Below are positions 19,712 through 29,534 of a stretch of DNA of 64,000 nucleotides, one piece after another. The translations under genes and the position numbers were made by a program. The notes beneath the pieces were generated by a model. The model did no database searches, was not told the origin of the DNA, and was given only the letters and a program-made list of their open reading frames with translations. The stretch lies in contig JADKGZ010000002.1 of assembly GCA_016722025.1 (NCBI GenBank), positions 1-64,000 on the forward strand, in the 5' to 3' direction. Every line of letters starts with the position of its first letter. Position 1 is the stretch's first letter. Source of the DNA: Acidimicrobiaceae bacterium (GTDB taxonomy: Bacteria > Actinomycetota > Acidimicrobiia > Acidimicrobiales > Ilumatobacteraceae).

Positions 19712-19863
19712 GATCGGGACTCCCCGCCCGGCGCGGGCACCTGTCTGGTTTCGAACTTCGGGCTGACCGGGAAGGGGTGCATGGCGGTCAGGTCGCGGGC
19801 GCGGGGTGGGTCGCAGTGGCTTGGCTGGGGCGCGGCGGCGTGTGCGGCAGACGGTTCGTGGTG

Positions 19864-20154
19864 TCAGCTGGCACGGTGGAGTCCGTCGGTGGCAACGGCT
19901 GCGTCCGCGAGGCGGACAACTCGACCAGTGGTGATCAGCACGTCGAGCGCCCAACGAGGAACACGCATGCAGGTCCCGAACCGCAGCACAAGCAGCCCGG
20001 CGGTACCGCCGCTGTTCAGGTACTCGTGGGCGAGCTCGTAAGCGTGCGAGAGGCAGATCCGCATCTCTGCGGCCGCCTCCTTGATCGTCAGCAGCTTGTG
20101 AGCCGCCTCGACCCGCTCGATGCTGGTGCTGGGAGTCCGCAATGCCGTGTCCAT
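19864..20154 (-). CDS. excisionase-like helix-turn-helix protein
   Basis: The 96-residue protein contains LLTIKEAAAEMRICLSHAYE (helix-turn-helix of the MerR/HTH_17 excisionase type) followed by a wing with FGTCMRVPRWALDVLI. This layout is usual for Xis proteins of actinobacterial integrative elements, which bind att DNA and bias the integrase to excision, or act as regulators. Here it is ~9 kb from the integrase gene instead of adjacent. The gene is divergent from moxR across a stretch of short repeats that may be its binding sites. Confidence 0.75.
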   Translation of the reverse strand: MDTALRTPSTSIERVEAAHKLLTIKEAAAEMRICLSHAYELAHEYLNSGGTAGLLVLRFGTCMRVPRWALDVLITTGRVVRLADAAVATDGLHRAS

Positions 20155-20186
20155 GGCGCGGGATGGTGCGCTTCAGGCATCCCGAA

Positions 20187-20295
20187 GATGCTCCCGATGA
20201 CGTTCCCGACTCGGCGAAATCGCCGGGGATGTTCCCGGCAATGTTCCCGATTGAGTTCCCGATCCGGCCCAGGGACTCCCTGGGACGTCCCGATT
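20187..20295. repeat. cluster of iteron-like GTTCCCG repeats with a 17-bp palindrome
   Basis: In about 110 bp the motif GATGTTCCCGA and close variants recur at about 20187, 20198, 20228, 20240, 20252 and 20284, all in the same direction. The palindrome CCCAGGGACTCCCTGGG lies at 20268-20284. The cluster sits between the divergent xis-like gene and moxR, so it may be an operator array, Xis sites or part of an origin. No Rep gene was found, which argues against a replication origin. Confidence 0.6.
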
Positions 20296-20398
20296 CAGGT
20301 CCCCGCCCCTGGTCAGCGACTCACGAAATGCCCCGGGACCGCGGGAGCGACGCGAAAGAAGCTCACCAACCAACCGCTCAGGCCCGATACTTGTGTCC

Positions 20399-21303
20399 AT
20401 GAATCACGACTCCATGGCAGACACCGGCGACGTCCGCCAGGCAATCCGGGCGGCCGCTTCGGGACTGCTCGAACGCGACGCCCTCGTGGAGGTGCTGTTC
20501 CTTGCTGCCATCGCTGGCGAGCACGTCCTTGTCGTCGGCCCTCCAGGCACTGCAAAGTCGCAAGTGGTCCGAAACGTGGCCCATCAGCTCGGTGGGAGCT
20601 ACTTCGAGTACCTGCTCGGGCGGTTCACCGAGCCGAACGAGATCTTCGGCCCCGTCGACCTACGAAAGCTCCGCGAGGGAACGGTGGAGATCGAGACCTC
20701 GGGCATGCTGCCCGAGGCCCACATCGCGTTCATCGACGAAGTGTTCTTGGGTTCAACGGCGATCCTCAACACACTCCTGGGGATCTTGAACGAGCGGGTG
20801 TTCCGCCGCGGGAGCACGGTCGTGAACGTTCCCTTGCGGCTCTGCGTAGGTGCCTCCAACACCATGCCGACCGACCCATCGCTTGCAGCGTTCGCGGATC
20901 GCTTCCTCGTGCGAATGTTCCTCGAGCCCATCGATGACGCCCTCATGGAGGACCTGCTGAAGACGACGGGAGACGCCCGCGGCTCCAGAAGCGACGTCAT
21001 CGGCACTCTCGCTCGAACACCTCGACCGTCTCCGGGCGGCTCGTCAGGAGTGCGATCTCTCAGCGGTGCGACCGTCGCTCGCTCATGCAATTCGTGCCAT
21101 GCGAACTGCCGGCGTGCCGATCACCGATCGACGCGCCGTCAAGGCCCAATCACTGGTCGCGGCCGCGGCCGTTCTCGACGGGCGCAACGTCGCGTCGAGG
21201 GCCGACCTTGGCCGCTACCTCTGATCGTCCCCCCGAACGAGTCTCAGATTGCTGCGCGTGAGGTTCTCGGGCCGTTGCTCGACGACGCCCTCTGTGTCCA
21301 TGA
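20399..21303 (+). pseudogene. moxR-type AAA+ ATPase, 5' part (interrupted by an IS)
   Basis: This is the AAA+ core of the MoxR-vWA-bpX system: Walker A VLVVGPPGTAKSQVVRNVAH near residue 45, GRFTEPNEIFGPVDL, Walker B AHIAFIDEVFLGSTAILNTL, sensor LRLCVGASNTMP, and ADRFLVRMFLEP. After KTTGDA the frame shifts (~20995) to SALSLEHLDRLRAARQECDL and back (~21216) to WPLPLIVPPNESQIAAREVLG. The reading ends at LLDDALCVHDP where the IS begins. The C-terminal end of the same protein is found 1.3 kb downstream (22603-22756). MoxR ATPases remodel partner proteins using ATP together with a vWA protein. The start at 20399 is chosen; GTG 20393 and ATG 20414 are alternatives. Confidence 0.8.
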
Positions 21304-21315
21304 TCCGTGAGACAG

Positions 21316-21773
21316 ATTCTCGCGGAGGTGGTTGCGGTGAAGCAGCGGGTGACGACCGGGATTCGTACCGGTCAGACTGAACGGCGTGGAACGTCACGCA
21401 AATCACTTCGAGCGCCCGGGGAACGCGCCGAGCGTCGGATCTTCCGGAACGACTACAAGCTCTCGGTGCTCGCCGAGTACGACCGCTGCTCCGAGCCTGG
21501 CGAGAAAGGCGCTGCTCCGCCGCGAAGGCCTCTACTCATCGATCATCACCGACTGGCGACGCCAACACCGCGAAGGCATCCTCGTGGTGACCGAAGGCCG
21601 CGTCCGAAGGCGGCCGAGGGGCCCCATCGGCCAACGAGGTCGCCCGGCTCCGCCACGAGAACGAACGCTTGAAGATCAAACTCGCCAAAGCCGAAGCGAT
21701 CATCGAGGTCCAGGGAAAAGTACACGCGCTCTTGGAACAGCTCTCCAAGAGCGCGGACAACGACGACTCGTAG
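21316..21773 (+). pseudogene. IS3-family transposase orfA, frameshifted
   Basis: Readable pieces are ERRIFRNDYKLSVLAEYDRC, then LLRREGLYSSIITDWRRQHR in the next frame, then EVARLRHENERLKIKLAKAE (leucine-zipper-like) ending at the TAG at 21771. The HTH and coiled-coil order is that of IS3 OrfA. At least two frame changes make it nonfunctional as written. Confidence 0.75.
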
Positions 21774-22602
21774 ACGACATCATCGACACGGCGATCGACG
21801 AACTCGCCGACCGCAAGATCGCTCGAGTCGCCGCCTGCCAGGCAATGGGACGCTCCCGAGCAACGCACTACCGGCGACACCTCACCGCACCCGTGCAAGG
21901 GCCGCCAGCACCACGACCACCGTCGCATCGTGCGCTCACCCCAACCCAGGTCGACGAGATCGTTGACGTGTTGAACAGCGAACGGTTCTGCGATCAGGCG
22001 CCAGCACAGATCTGGGCAACGTTGCTCGACGAAGGCCACTACCTGGCCTCAGTGTCAACGATGTATCGGATCCTGCGCTCACGCCACCAAGTCCGCGAAC
22101 GCCGCCAACAGTCCCGTCACCCAGCGCACCTCAAACCCGAACTCGTTGCCACCGGCGTGAACCAGGTGTGGTCCTGGGACATCACCAAACTCGCCGGCCC
22201 CACAAATGGAACTGGTTCCACCTCTACGTCATCATCGACGTCTGGTCACGGTTCGCTGTTGGTTGGCTCGTCGCCCCTCGCGAGTCCGACCGTCTCGCCC
22301 ATGACCTCATCGCCGCCACCATCCAGGTCGAAGGCATCGACCGTGAGCAGCTGACCTTGCACGCAGACCGCGGCAGCTCCATGACCTCGCGAACCGTCGC
22401 CCAACTCCTCGCTGCTCTCGGCGTCACCAGATCAGCATTCCCGGCCGCACGTCTCCAACGACAACCCGTACCCGGAGTCACAGTTCAAGACCTCAAGAAC
22501 ACACCCAGATTCCCCGAACGCTTCGCCAGCCTCGCCCACGCCCGAGCGTTCGTCGACGAGTTCTTCGAGCACTACAAACCACCACCATCGACACTCCGGC
22601 AT
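21770..22602 (+). pseudogene. IS3-family transposase orfB (DDE integrase), frameshifted and truncated
   Basis: The DDE signature blocks are recognisable: QVWSWDITKLAGP (first D), HADRGSSMTS (second D) and SNDNPYPESQFK (the E), with the rve-type IIDVWSRFAVGWLVAP between them. Frames change near 22200, 22435, 22495 and 22580. The C-terminus after HSGIGL is missing. It cannot be active as written. Confidence 0.8.
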
Positions 22603-22756
22603 CGGCCTTGTCCCCGGGCATTCGCGAACCGGACGATGGAATGCGGCTTCGAACCGAGGCCATCCTTCGAGAAATCGACGCATCCTTCTCCGTGGAACAG
22701 CTCACACCGGAGCTTCGCTCGGCGCGCGAACGAGTCGTGGAGCTCCTCGGCGAGTG
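22603..22756 (+). pseudogene. moxR, 3' remnant downstream of the IS
   Basis: The frame reads GIREPDDGMRLRTEAILREI, then DASFSVEQLTPELRSARERV and VELLGE stop. MoxR ATPases of the bpX-type systems end with a similar RLR..REID..F segment. The stop overlaps the GTG of the next gene (GTGA), showing that this was the upstream gene of the operon. A few tens of codons between LLDDAL and this segment appear to be lost. Confidence 0.65.
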
Positions 22757-23167
22757 ACGATCATCGACCCCATTCGACCCGCATGGCGAGATCGCGATGT
22801 TCCTCTCCGAGCTGCAGCAGTTGTCGCTCAGGAACCGGCAGCTCGCGGTCTTGTGCGTTCGGCGCAGTCCCGCATCAGCGCCGGTGCCAGCCTGAGCGCA
22901 GCGAGCGGGTGCGACTACGTGGTGATCATCGGCGACGAAGCAGACCTGCCCTGGAGCGACGGGGCCGTGTACCTCGGATGGGAGGCGGCAGTACTCGTCC
23001 CGACGACGCAAGAGCCCACTCCGCGAACGGCGCTCATCGCGGAGGCCGCCAGGCGAGGAGCAGGCACGCATGATCTCGTGATCGTGCTCCCGCAGACCGT
23101 CCTGCACACGCCGAGTCCTCGACCGATCGCCGACCCGGCGCTGCTCACCGATCTCAGCGCCGACTGA
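22754..23167 (+). CDS. bpX5-like protein of a MoxR-vWA-beta-propeller ternary system
   Basis: The 137-residue protein starts at GTG 22754, coupled to moxR. Its middle reads DLPWSDGAVYLGWEAAVLVP and TTQEPTPRTALIAEAARRG, and its end LVIVLPQTVLHTP. The W-DG-YLG-LVPT pattern is what I recall for the bpX5 domain of MoxR-vWA-beta-propeller systems described in comparative work on bacterial conflict systems; I am fairly but not fully sure. The stop overlaps the next ATG (TGATG). Its molecular role is unknown. Confidence 0.6.
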   Translation: MTIIDPIRPAWRDRDVPLRAAAVVAQEPAARGLVRSAQSRISAGASLSAASGCDYVVIIGDEADLPWSDGAVYLGWEAAVLVPTTQEPTPRTALIAEAARRGAGTHDLVIVLPQTVLHTPSPRPIADPALLTDLSAD

Positions 23168-24845
23168 TGGACTCGATCGCGCAACTGCCGCGGCCACTCT
23201 CGGGCTGGTCGATTCTCGGTGAGCTCTTCGACGATCAACTCGCAGCAGCCTTGGAGTTGCTCGTCCATCGAATCTCGGCCGGGATCGAGTTCCAGCACGA
23301 GGCGAACCTGCACCGCGGTGAGCCCAACGGGTTTCAAGGCATCGCTCGGCGCGGCCCTGTGAGTCGCCTGCTCCTCAGCGAGTTCGCGATGGCCGACGAA
23401 ATGCCCGAGGAGTTCCTGCGACGGATCACCCAGGGAGAGGCCGGCTACTACGAAGTTGCGACGATCGAGGCCACAGCGTCCGGCCGGTTGGTTGTGCTGT
23501 TCGACGCTGGGCCGGATCAACTGGGCGCCGCACGAATCGGCCACCTCGCGACGATCTTGCTGCTCTGGCGAAAGGCTGAGCGAGCGGGTGTGCAGCTTGG
23601 AGATCGGGACCCCTGCAAGCGCCCGGCGAGATCGCGAAGGGCGAGCTCCGAGACCTCGTGATGTGGTGGCTTCGGTGCAGCACTCATGAACCGGCGCGTG
23701 CAGACGATCTCGCAAGCGTCGCCGCCGATTGGTCTGCCGACGACGAATGGTGGGTCTGCTGCAGCGAGCGCACATCGTCGAGGTTGGATTGGCCACCCGG
23801 CGTTGAAGTCGTCACGTTCGAGGAGTCGGGAGAGGACTCCGACGGGGCGACCCATCTCCAGGTCCGTCAGCGAGCTCGGCATGCGCTCGTTCCGTTGCCT
23901 GATCGGGTGGACGCGATACGTCTGCTCCGCGGGCGAGGCTTCCGGCGGGACGGGTCGTCGCAGTCGCATCCCCGCAACGCTGTTCGGCATCCACAGTTCC
24001 CCGGCGCCTCCGCCTACTTGCTCTGCCGCACCGACGAACCCGACGTCCTCGTGTCTGTGTCAGTGCCGGGGCCAAACCATGCAACCACGCCCCGACCGAA
24101 GCGGCGTACGTTCTCGGGGCCGGTGATCGCTGCCGGCTACATCGGCGCCCGGACGGTCGCCGTGACGTATGCCGATCACCAACTCGTTGTCGAGGTGATC
24201 GGCAAACAGCTCTCGAACCTGGGCGGACTGTCGGTGCCGCTCGGCGACGTGGAGGTCACTGAATCCGAGCTCGATCTTGGCGGGCTCCGTGCCCCGCGTT
24301 CGCTTGCGTTCAACGGTGGCGATCTCTACATCGACCTACCGTCCGGTTGGTGGCAGGTTGGCGTGGAGCATCGACCGATCCGCCATCCGATCGTTGCCGC
24401 CGCACCATCAGGAGTGCCCGACAGCCCGTCACTGATTCGAGCGATGAATCAACGCCTGTGGGGCAGCAAGTTCATCGCGGACGCACCGACGGACGGACCC
24501 TTTGTCATGGGAGCCGGCTACATCGGGTGGGGAGACGGAGACGAGTGGACGCTCGCCAGCTTGACCTCCGACGATCGCGTCACGACGCGCCTGGAGCGGA
24601 CGCCGAACGGAATCGTGAAGATCGCCGACCAACCGACGTTCGTGGGCCTGTCCAACGCCGGCCAGATCGTTCGCCTCGTCGGCCGTACTACCAGCACCGT
24701 CACTCACGTCTCGGGCGACATCCTCGAGATCGCAGTGCACCCGCTGAAGCCGCTCATCGCCGTGCAGCACAACGATCTATCGATCTCGGTCTACGACCTC
24801 GTCGCCGACACGGTGGTGCTGCGGGTGAGGAGCGACGGGGCATGA
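23167..24845 (+). CDS. vWA-like/beta-propeller (bpX) protein of the ternary system (frameshifts near 23605)
   Basis: The N-terminal ~330 residues look like a divergent vWA-type domain: RLVVLFDAGPDQLGAARIGH near 100, then WWLRCSTHEPARADDLASVA and RHALVPLPDRVDAIRLLRG. The remainder is repetitive beta-sheet sequence typical of a propeller (GPVIAAGYIGARTVAVTY, APRSLAFNGGDLYIDLPSGW, GYIGWGDGDEWTLASL). Between GVQL and LQAPGEIAKGELRDLVMWW two one-base shifts (23600-23615) are needed. In known systems the MoxR ATPase and vWA protein act as an ATP-driven pair while propellers recognise targets. The gene overlaps the next by 4 bp (ATGA). Confidence 0.65.
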
Positions 24846-27402
24846 AGAGGGTCGAGCTCATTCATCGCGGTCACGTGACAGCGGCCGGCTTCATCATCGA
24901 CGTTCCGGCGATTGGTCAACGCGAGGCCCGCCGGCGCACGCTCGAGATGCTCGATCCAGCCGATCGGCTGCTGCTCATGCCTGACGAGCGTTGGCTAATG
25001 CTGACGGAGAACCCGGCCGAAGTCGACAGCGACCGAGCACCAGGCGCGGTGCTCGTTCGCGATGGCGAGTTGCTCGCAGCGGCACCAGTCCCAGGTGGAG
25101 GAGCCGGATTCACCGAGTACCGATTCGGCGTGCTGGCCTCGCTCACGATCGGTGAGCTCCCGCCGTGGATCATTCAGGGTGGTTCGACCTCGGAGCCGTG
25201 ATTGCGCTACAACCCCTGGAGGCCCCACACGCTCCTGACCCGGTGGTCATCGACCCACCCAAGGCTCCCGATCTGCGCGCGAAGGCAGGAGTTGGCGCGA
25301 CGCCAGCGGCTACCAACGACGTCGTACGCGAGCTTCAGACCCTCGCCCTCGCTGTCGCGGGCCGTTCCAACCGGCCCGGGCAATCGGCTCTCGCGGGTGC
25401 CGGAGGCAAGGCCCGACGTCGATTCGTGCGCAAGCACCAAGGTTCGGGTTCCGCCGCACCCGCGCCTCATCGCCTTCGCACTGCCATCGCACAACGGGTC
25501 ATGAGAAGTCCGGCAGCCGGATTCGTCAACCGCAAGCACGCGCAGTACATCGAGGCTCACTCGTCAGTTCCGATCCGGTGACCTCGACGAGGCGCTCCAC
25601 CGCGCGATTCCACTCGGAGGTGAACTCTCCGCGGCCTTGTCACTCAAGCTCCCGCAACGGCGAACCGACCTGCAGATCTCGGCGGGCGGACGCTCGGCGA
25701 CCTCAGTGCCCTACGGATCGACCATCCAGCAGCACCTGCACGCTGTCTACCGCCAAGCCGCTAAGGATCTAGAAGCCGCTGGGAAGATCGACCAGGCGGC
25801 TTACGTTCTCGCCGAGTTGCTTCGTGACGCGCCTGGATGTGTGGCAATGTCGAGCGCCACCATCGGTTCGACTCAGCGGCGAGAATCGCCGAGCAGAGAC
25901 AGCTCGACGCCGGCACGATCGTGCGGCTGTGGTGGCTTGCGAAAGACAAGAAGCGGGCCATCTCGGTGGCACGCCGACACGGAGCCTTCGCCGCGGCGCT
26001 TGCCCGACTCGACAAGGTCGATCCACAGGCAGGCGATGAGCTGCGAGTGGAGTGGATCGCCGACCTGGAGCGGGCCGGAGATCTCCTTGGCGCTGTCGAG
26101 GTTGCCTGGCCAAAGCCCTCCCTCCACCGACTGCTCGTCAACATCATCCCGAGGGGCGAGACGCTCGGTGGACCGAGCGGTGGGGCGATGCGGGCGTATG
26201 GGCTGGCGCTCAGCTCCACGGACGAGCGGGTCGCCTTGGCACTCGACCTCGTCCAACAAAGCGACGACCCGACCGGAGAGCTACTCGGCTTCCTCTCAAC
26301 GTTCGCAAAGGTCCCAGCCGCCGCTCCCGCCACCGACCGTCGACTGGCCACCGCCTACATCCGGACGAATCCAATCGAGTCGTCCGGCAGCGTGAAGTCG
26401 GGATGGTGGTGGAAGATCAGAGGTAGAGCCGACACGGCCCTCGTGGCCGACCTACCGACCGGCAAACAACGGCCACCGGATTCGAATCTACCTATGCACT
26501 TGCCGGCTCTGCCACCGGGGCAGCTCGCGATCAGCGACGCAGCCGCCCTTCCGAGCGGAGAGGTGCTCGTGGCTCTCGGATCTCTCGGATGCAGGCTGTT
26601 CCGTCGCAACGGAGCAGCCGTCGCCGAGTGGCACGAGCCCACGACTCACATCGTGATGGCGGATCACGGTGGTAGCGCGCTGCTGCTGGACCAGCGGCCC
26701 AACGGTGAGGTCGACGTGCGGAGGCTCGACCTGACGACCCGTCGTCTCCGGAGCTACGGAACGATGGAGCTGGTGTCGTTTGCCGCCTCCTTCGACGGCG
26801 CGCAATGGCTGGTCGTCGACAGGACCAACGCTGCGATCGTCGATCTCACCGAGCATTCGCCAACCATCAGCTGGCGGCCGCTGGAACCCGGAACGGCTTG
26901 CCACTCACTGCTCAGGACTCCTCTCGACGTGACTGCATTGGTGACGGCGCACCGCGATTCGATCGGTGGTCAGGACATCGAGCTACGCACATGGAACCCC
27001 AACATGGCCCGGCTGACCAACCGCCGCATCGTTCTCTTCCCGGCCGACGTCACCTCATATCAGCTCACTCCCAACGGTTTCGTCATGCATCGTGGTGCGA
27101 ACATTGAGATCAACCTGCCCGGCACGGTCACGGCCCGAATTGCGCTCGGCACCGACGAGGAAGCCCGGACCGCCGGCGACCTACTCATCCGCGTGACGCA
27201 CACCGCCGATAGTCGGCAGGTCCGAGTCGAACGTCTGCCGAGCCACACCGAGGTCCTCCGACACGAACTCGCGCGAGATGAACCCCCGCCTGCCTTCAGA
27301 TCGCATGGTGCTCTCGTCACGGTGTGGGACTCCCTCGGTCGAGTCCACGTGATCGACCTCGGACGGATGGCCATCGTCTCGTCGACTCGAGCCCTGCTCT
27401 GA
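24842..27402 (+). CDS. large bpX6-like protein with helical middle and C-terminal beta-propeller (frameshifts)
   Basis: The start, MKRVELIHRGHVTAAGFIID, and DPADRLLLMPDERWLMLT form the N-terminal domain. It continues after a shift (~25170) as HSGWFDLGAVIALQPLEAP, after another (~25560) as LTRQFRSGDLDEALHRAIPLG (helical repeats), and after a third (~25850) as ERHHRFDSAARIAEQRQLDA. A ~330-residue propeller-like part follows, with ALPSGEVLVALGSLGCRLFR. The whole is ~850 residues, consistent with the large bpX6-type member of these ternary systems. It is the last of four tightly overlapping genes. As written the reading frame is broken three times. Confidence 0.6.
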
Positions 27403-27544
27403 GAGAACACGGCTCTGTTGCTGCGGGCGCCTGCCGCTACCCGCCCGGTCGCCACAACGGTCGGGCCTGCCGGAATGGGAGAGCCTGTGACCTATGGGAA
27501 CTCCCGAAAGCCGAGTCACTTGGCAATCGCGCGAGGATGCTCGT

Positions 27545-28592
27545 GTGGGGTTCCTAAAGCGGCTCTTGGGTGGAGGGAGCGACGATCAGCTGTCCTCCGA
27601 TGCTGCGGCTGCGGACGACTCGGGAAAGGGCTTCGCCTTTCCCCCACCAAGCCTTGCGGCACCAAAGCGACCGCCTGGACCGAACCTGCACGATCTGCGA
27701 CCTGCCTGGATGGTGAACGGGGTTGCCGCGACGCTCTACAGCGGAGGCGAAACCCTCGAAGTAGTGGGTGAGTCCTACCGGCAGGAAGGCCTCTGGGGCG
27801 TGGTTGGACAGCGCCCAACGAATCAACGAGTACATCATGAGGCAGTCGCTCTTCTAGTTCCGGGAGACAGGGAACCCATACGATGCGAACGCGATCGCCG
27901 TTTGGATCGCGGGACACCACGTCGGCTACCTCTCCCGCGACGACGCTGCCGCATATCGACCCGGCGTGGAGCGACTCGCAGTGTCGGCACCGGTCGCATT
28001 GAACGCGGTAGTTGTGGGCGGCGGGTTCGGCAACGGTGTGGCAATTCTCGGGGTGTTCCTCGACCACGATCCGACCGACTTCGGTCTGTCACCGACCCGG
28101 TACCGACCCAGCACCGGCGAGCTTCGAACTGGGCTGAGCCAGGCGTTCCAGACGGACGAGCTCGACGACTCGTACGACCTCAGCTGGCTCAACGACCTCC
28201 CGCAGGATACGCGCCGAGCGATCACCCAACTCCGCACTCTGCTCATCAGCGATCCAGATCTGATCGACCGGCACTTCATGTTCTCCGAGTTGGAAGCGAG
28301 GCTCTACAAGCTACGGGACGTGGAAGATGCGGCTCTCGCCGAGTTCGATGATGCGTGCGCTCAGCACGATTCGGAGATGGATCGAATCCGTACGGCCCTC
28401 CACCAGAAGTTCGGCGCCGTGCCACTCTTGGAGATGTACAAGCAACAATGTGTTCGGCAGCAGAAGGCGAAAGACTTCGAGCGCGGACTCTGGTGGGCGG
28501 AACGCGGACTGGCGCTCTACGGCACGGATGCCTACAGCCAGGACTGGACTGACGACCTCGAAGCGGCTCGCCTGGTTTCGGATGAAGCTTGA
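27545..28592 (+). CDS. HIRAN-domain protein (frameshift near 27860)
   Basis: From GTG 27545 the protein begins VGFLKRLLGGGSDDQLSS, a form common to small actinobacterial proteins. A HIRAN domain follows: TLEVVGESYRQEGLWGVV, then after a one-base shift at a CCGGG run near 27860, TGNPYDANAIAVWIAGHHVG and YLSRDDAAAYRPGV. HIRAN domains bind single-stranded or damaged DNA ends in helicase partners. The C-terminal ~190 residues are helical (IDRHFMFSELEARLYKLRDV) and unrecognised. It follows the bpX operon by 140 bp and may be part of the same response. Confidence 0.7.
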
Positions 28593-28644
28593 CTCTCCGT
28601 CACCAGCCGCGCCCCGCCCGCGCACGTCGCCGAAGTCGGTGGAG

Positions 28645-28758
28645 ATGACGCTGGTGGTCGAGAACTTGACGTGCACGCGTTGCGGCTGCATCTGGGAGCG
28701 AACGAGGGTCCGGGGACGCAAGCCGCTGCTGTGTCCCTCATGCGCAGCAGACGCGTAG
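28645..28758 (+). CDS. small zinc-ribbon protein
   Basis: A 37-residue protein with CTRCGC and CPSC cysteine pairs separated by a basic stretch (ERTRVRGRKPLL). This is a minimal zinc ribbon, possibly nucleic-acid binding. The start at 28645 has GGAG just upstream. A larger in-frame reading upstream is not protein-like. The function is unknown. Confidence 0.55.
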   Translation: MTLVVENLTCTRCGCIWERTRVRGRKPLLCPSCAADA

Positions 28759-28949
28759 AAGCCCTCGATCTGGGTTCACGTGTGTCTCCACAATTCATGG
28801 TCAGACAGGCCACGGTGCAGCGGCACCGATCGGGCGTCCCGCTGTTCAACAACGCACCTGAATCGACCAGAGACTCGCTCAAATCCGTTGCGGGAACTGG
28901 CGAGGAAGTGCATACTGGTCTTGCCTCGGGCAAGCGCCCTTGGAAGTGG

Positions 28950-28984
28950 ACCCGGTTGCCCACCCGTAGGTGGGGGAACCGGGT
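28950..28984 (-). terminator. strong hairpin downstream of the integrase-DUF3800 operon
   Basis: ACCCGGTT plus CCCACC pairs with GGTGGG plus AACCGGGT around a CGTA loop, with a small internal bulge. It starts 9 bp after the DUF3800 stop on the minus strand. There is no T tract; the stem alone is strong, so termination or transcript stabilisation is likely. Confidence 0.6.
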
Positions 28985-28992
28985 TCTGCGCG

Positions 28993-29534
28993 TTACGGCC
29001 GCAGTTCGATGACTCGCTGTACGAGCGGCTCGATGAGGCCTGCCAGTGCTCCCCTGCGCCGGCCGCCCATGTGATGCCGTCGGCGATGCCCAGCATGGCT
29101 TCACGTCGCGCCGTGCGGTGCTCGAAGACGAGCGGCGGCTCGGGCTGTCTCAACTTGGAGATGATCCGCGCATCCTCGCGATCGTCCTGCCGGCTTTCGA
29201 GGACGAGACGATCGACCCGCTGCGACTGCACCTCGCTCACGAGCGCGGCCAGGCACGCCTCGCGGGCGATGAACTCGGTGATGCCATGCCGCCGGTGACA
29301 GACCACGACGAACGCTCGCACTGGGAGTTCGGCGATCGATGCCAGGAGGATCCGCTTTTGCGCATCGACCTCGTTGTTGAAATGAAGGCGACGACCGCGC
29401 GTGGGTATGACACCGATGGCCGCACGGGTCGCTGCCAGATCGCGAGCCTCGATCAGCACGCAGCCCATCAAGTAGCGCTGCCCGCGGATCGACTCGTCGA
29501 CGAATGCGTCAGTCGGGCGGAACCTTCGGCTCAC
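28993..29534 (-). CDS. DUF3800-like protein coupled to the integrase (frameshift near 29055)
   Basis: The ~180-residue protein begins RPTDAFVDESIRGQRYLMGC, with the acidic DES and FV/YL strands of DUF3800 proteins, which have an RNase H-like fold and occur next to mobile and defence genes. The middle reads RAFVVVCHRRHGITEF and VLESRQDDREDARIISKL. After GITWAAG the natural end, ALAGLIEPLVQRVIELRP stop, is in another frame (shift near 29055); otherwise the frame runs on into the terminator hairpin. GTG 29534 overlaps the integrase stop (GTGA), so the two are co-translated. A decayed relative lies at 8615-8815. Confidence 0.75.

Larger units (their letters stand above)
21300..22602 (+). mobile_element. 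IS3-family insertion element, degraded and right-truncated
   Basis: The region encodes an orfA/orfB pair in tandem inside the moxR gene. The right end stops within orfB at HHRHSGIGL, some 50-60 residues before the usual end, and flows directly into moxR coding sequence, so the right terminal repeat is missing. No clear terminal inverted repeats or target duplication could be seen. The exact left boundary is uncertain (around 21300). Confidence 0.75.

Noticed and set aside
20399..21310. Intact moxR ending at 21310
   Set aside because: The middle (20995-21216) is sensible only in another frame, and the C-terminus is found after the IS.
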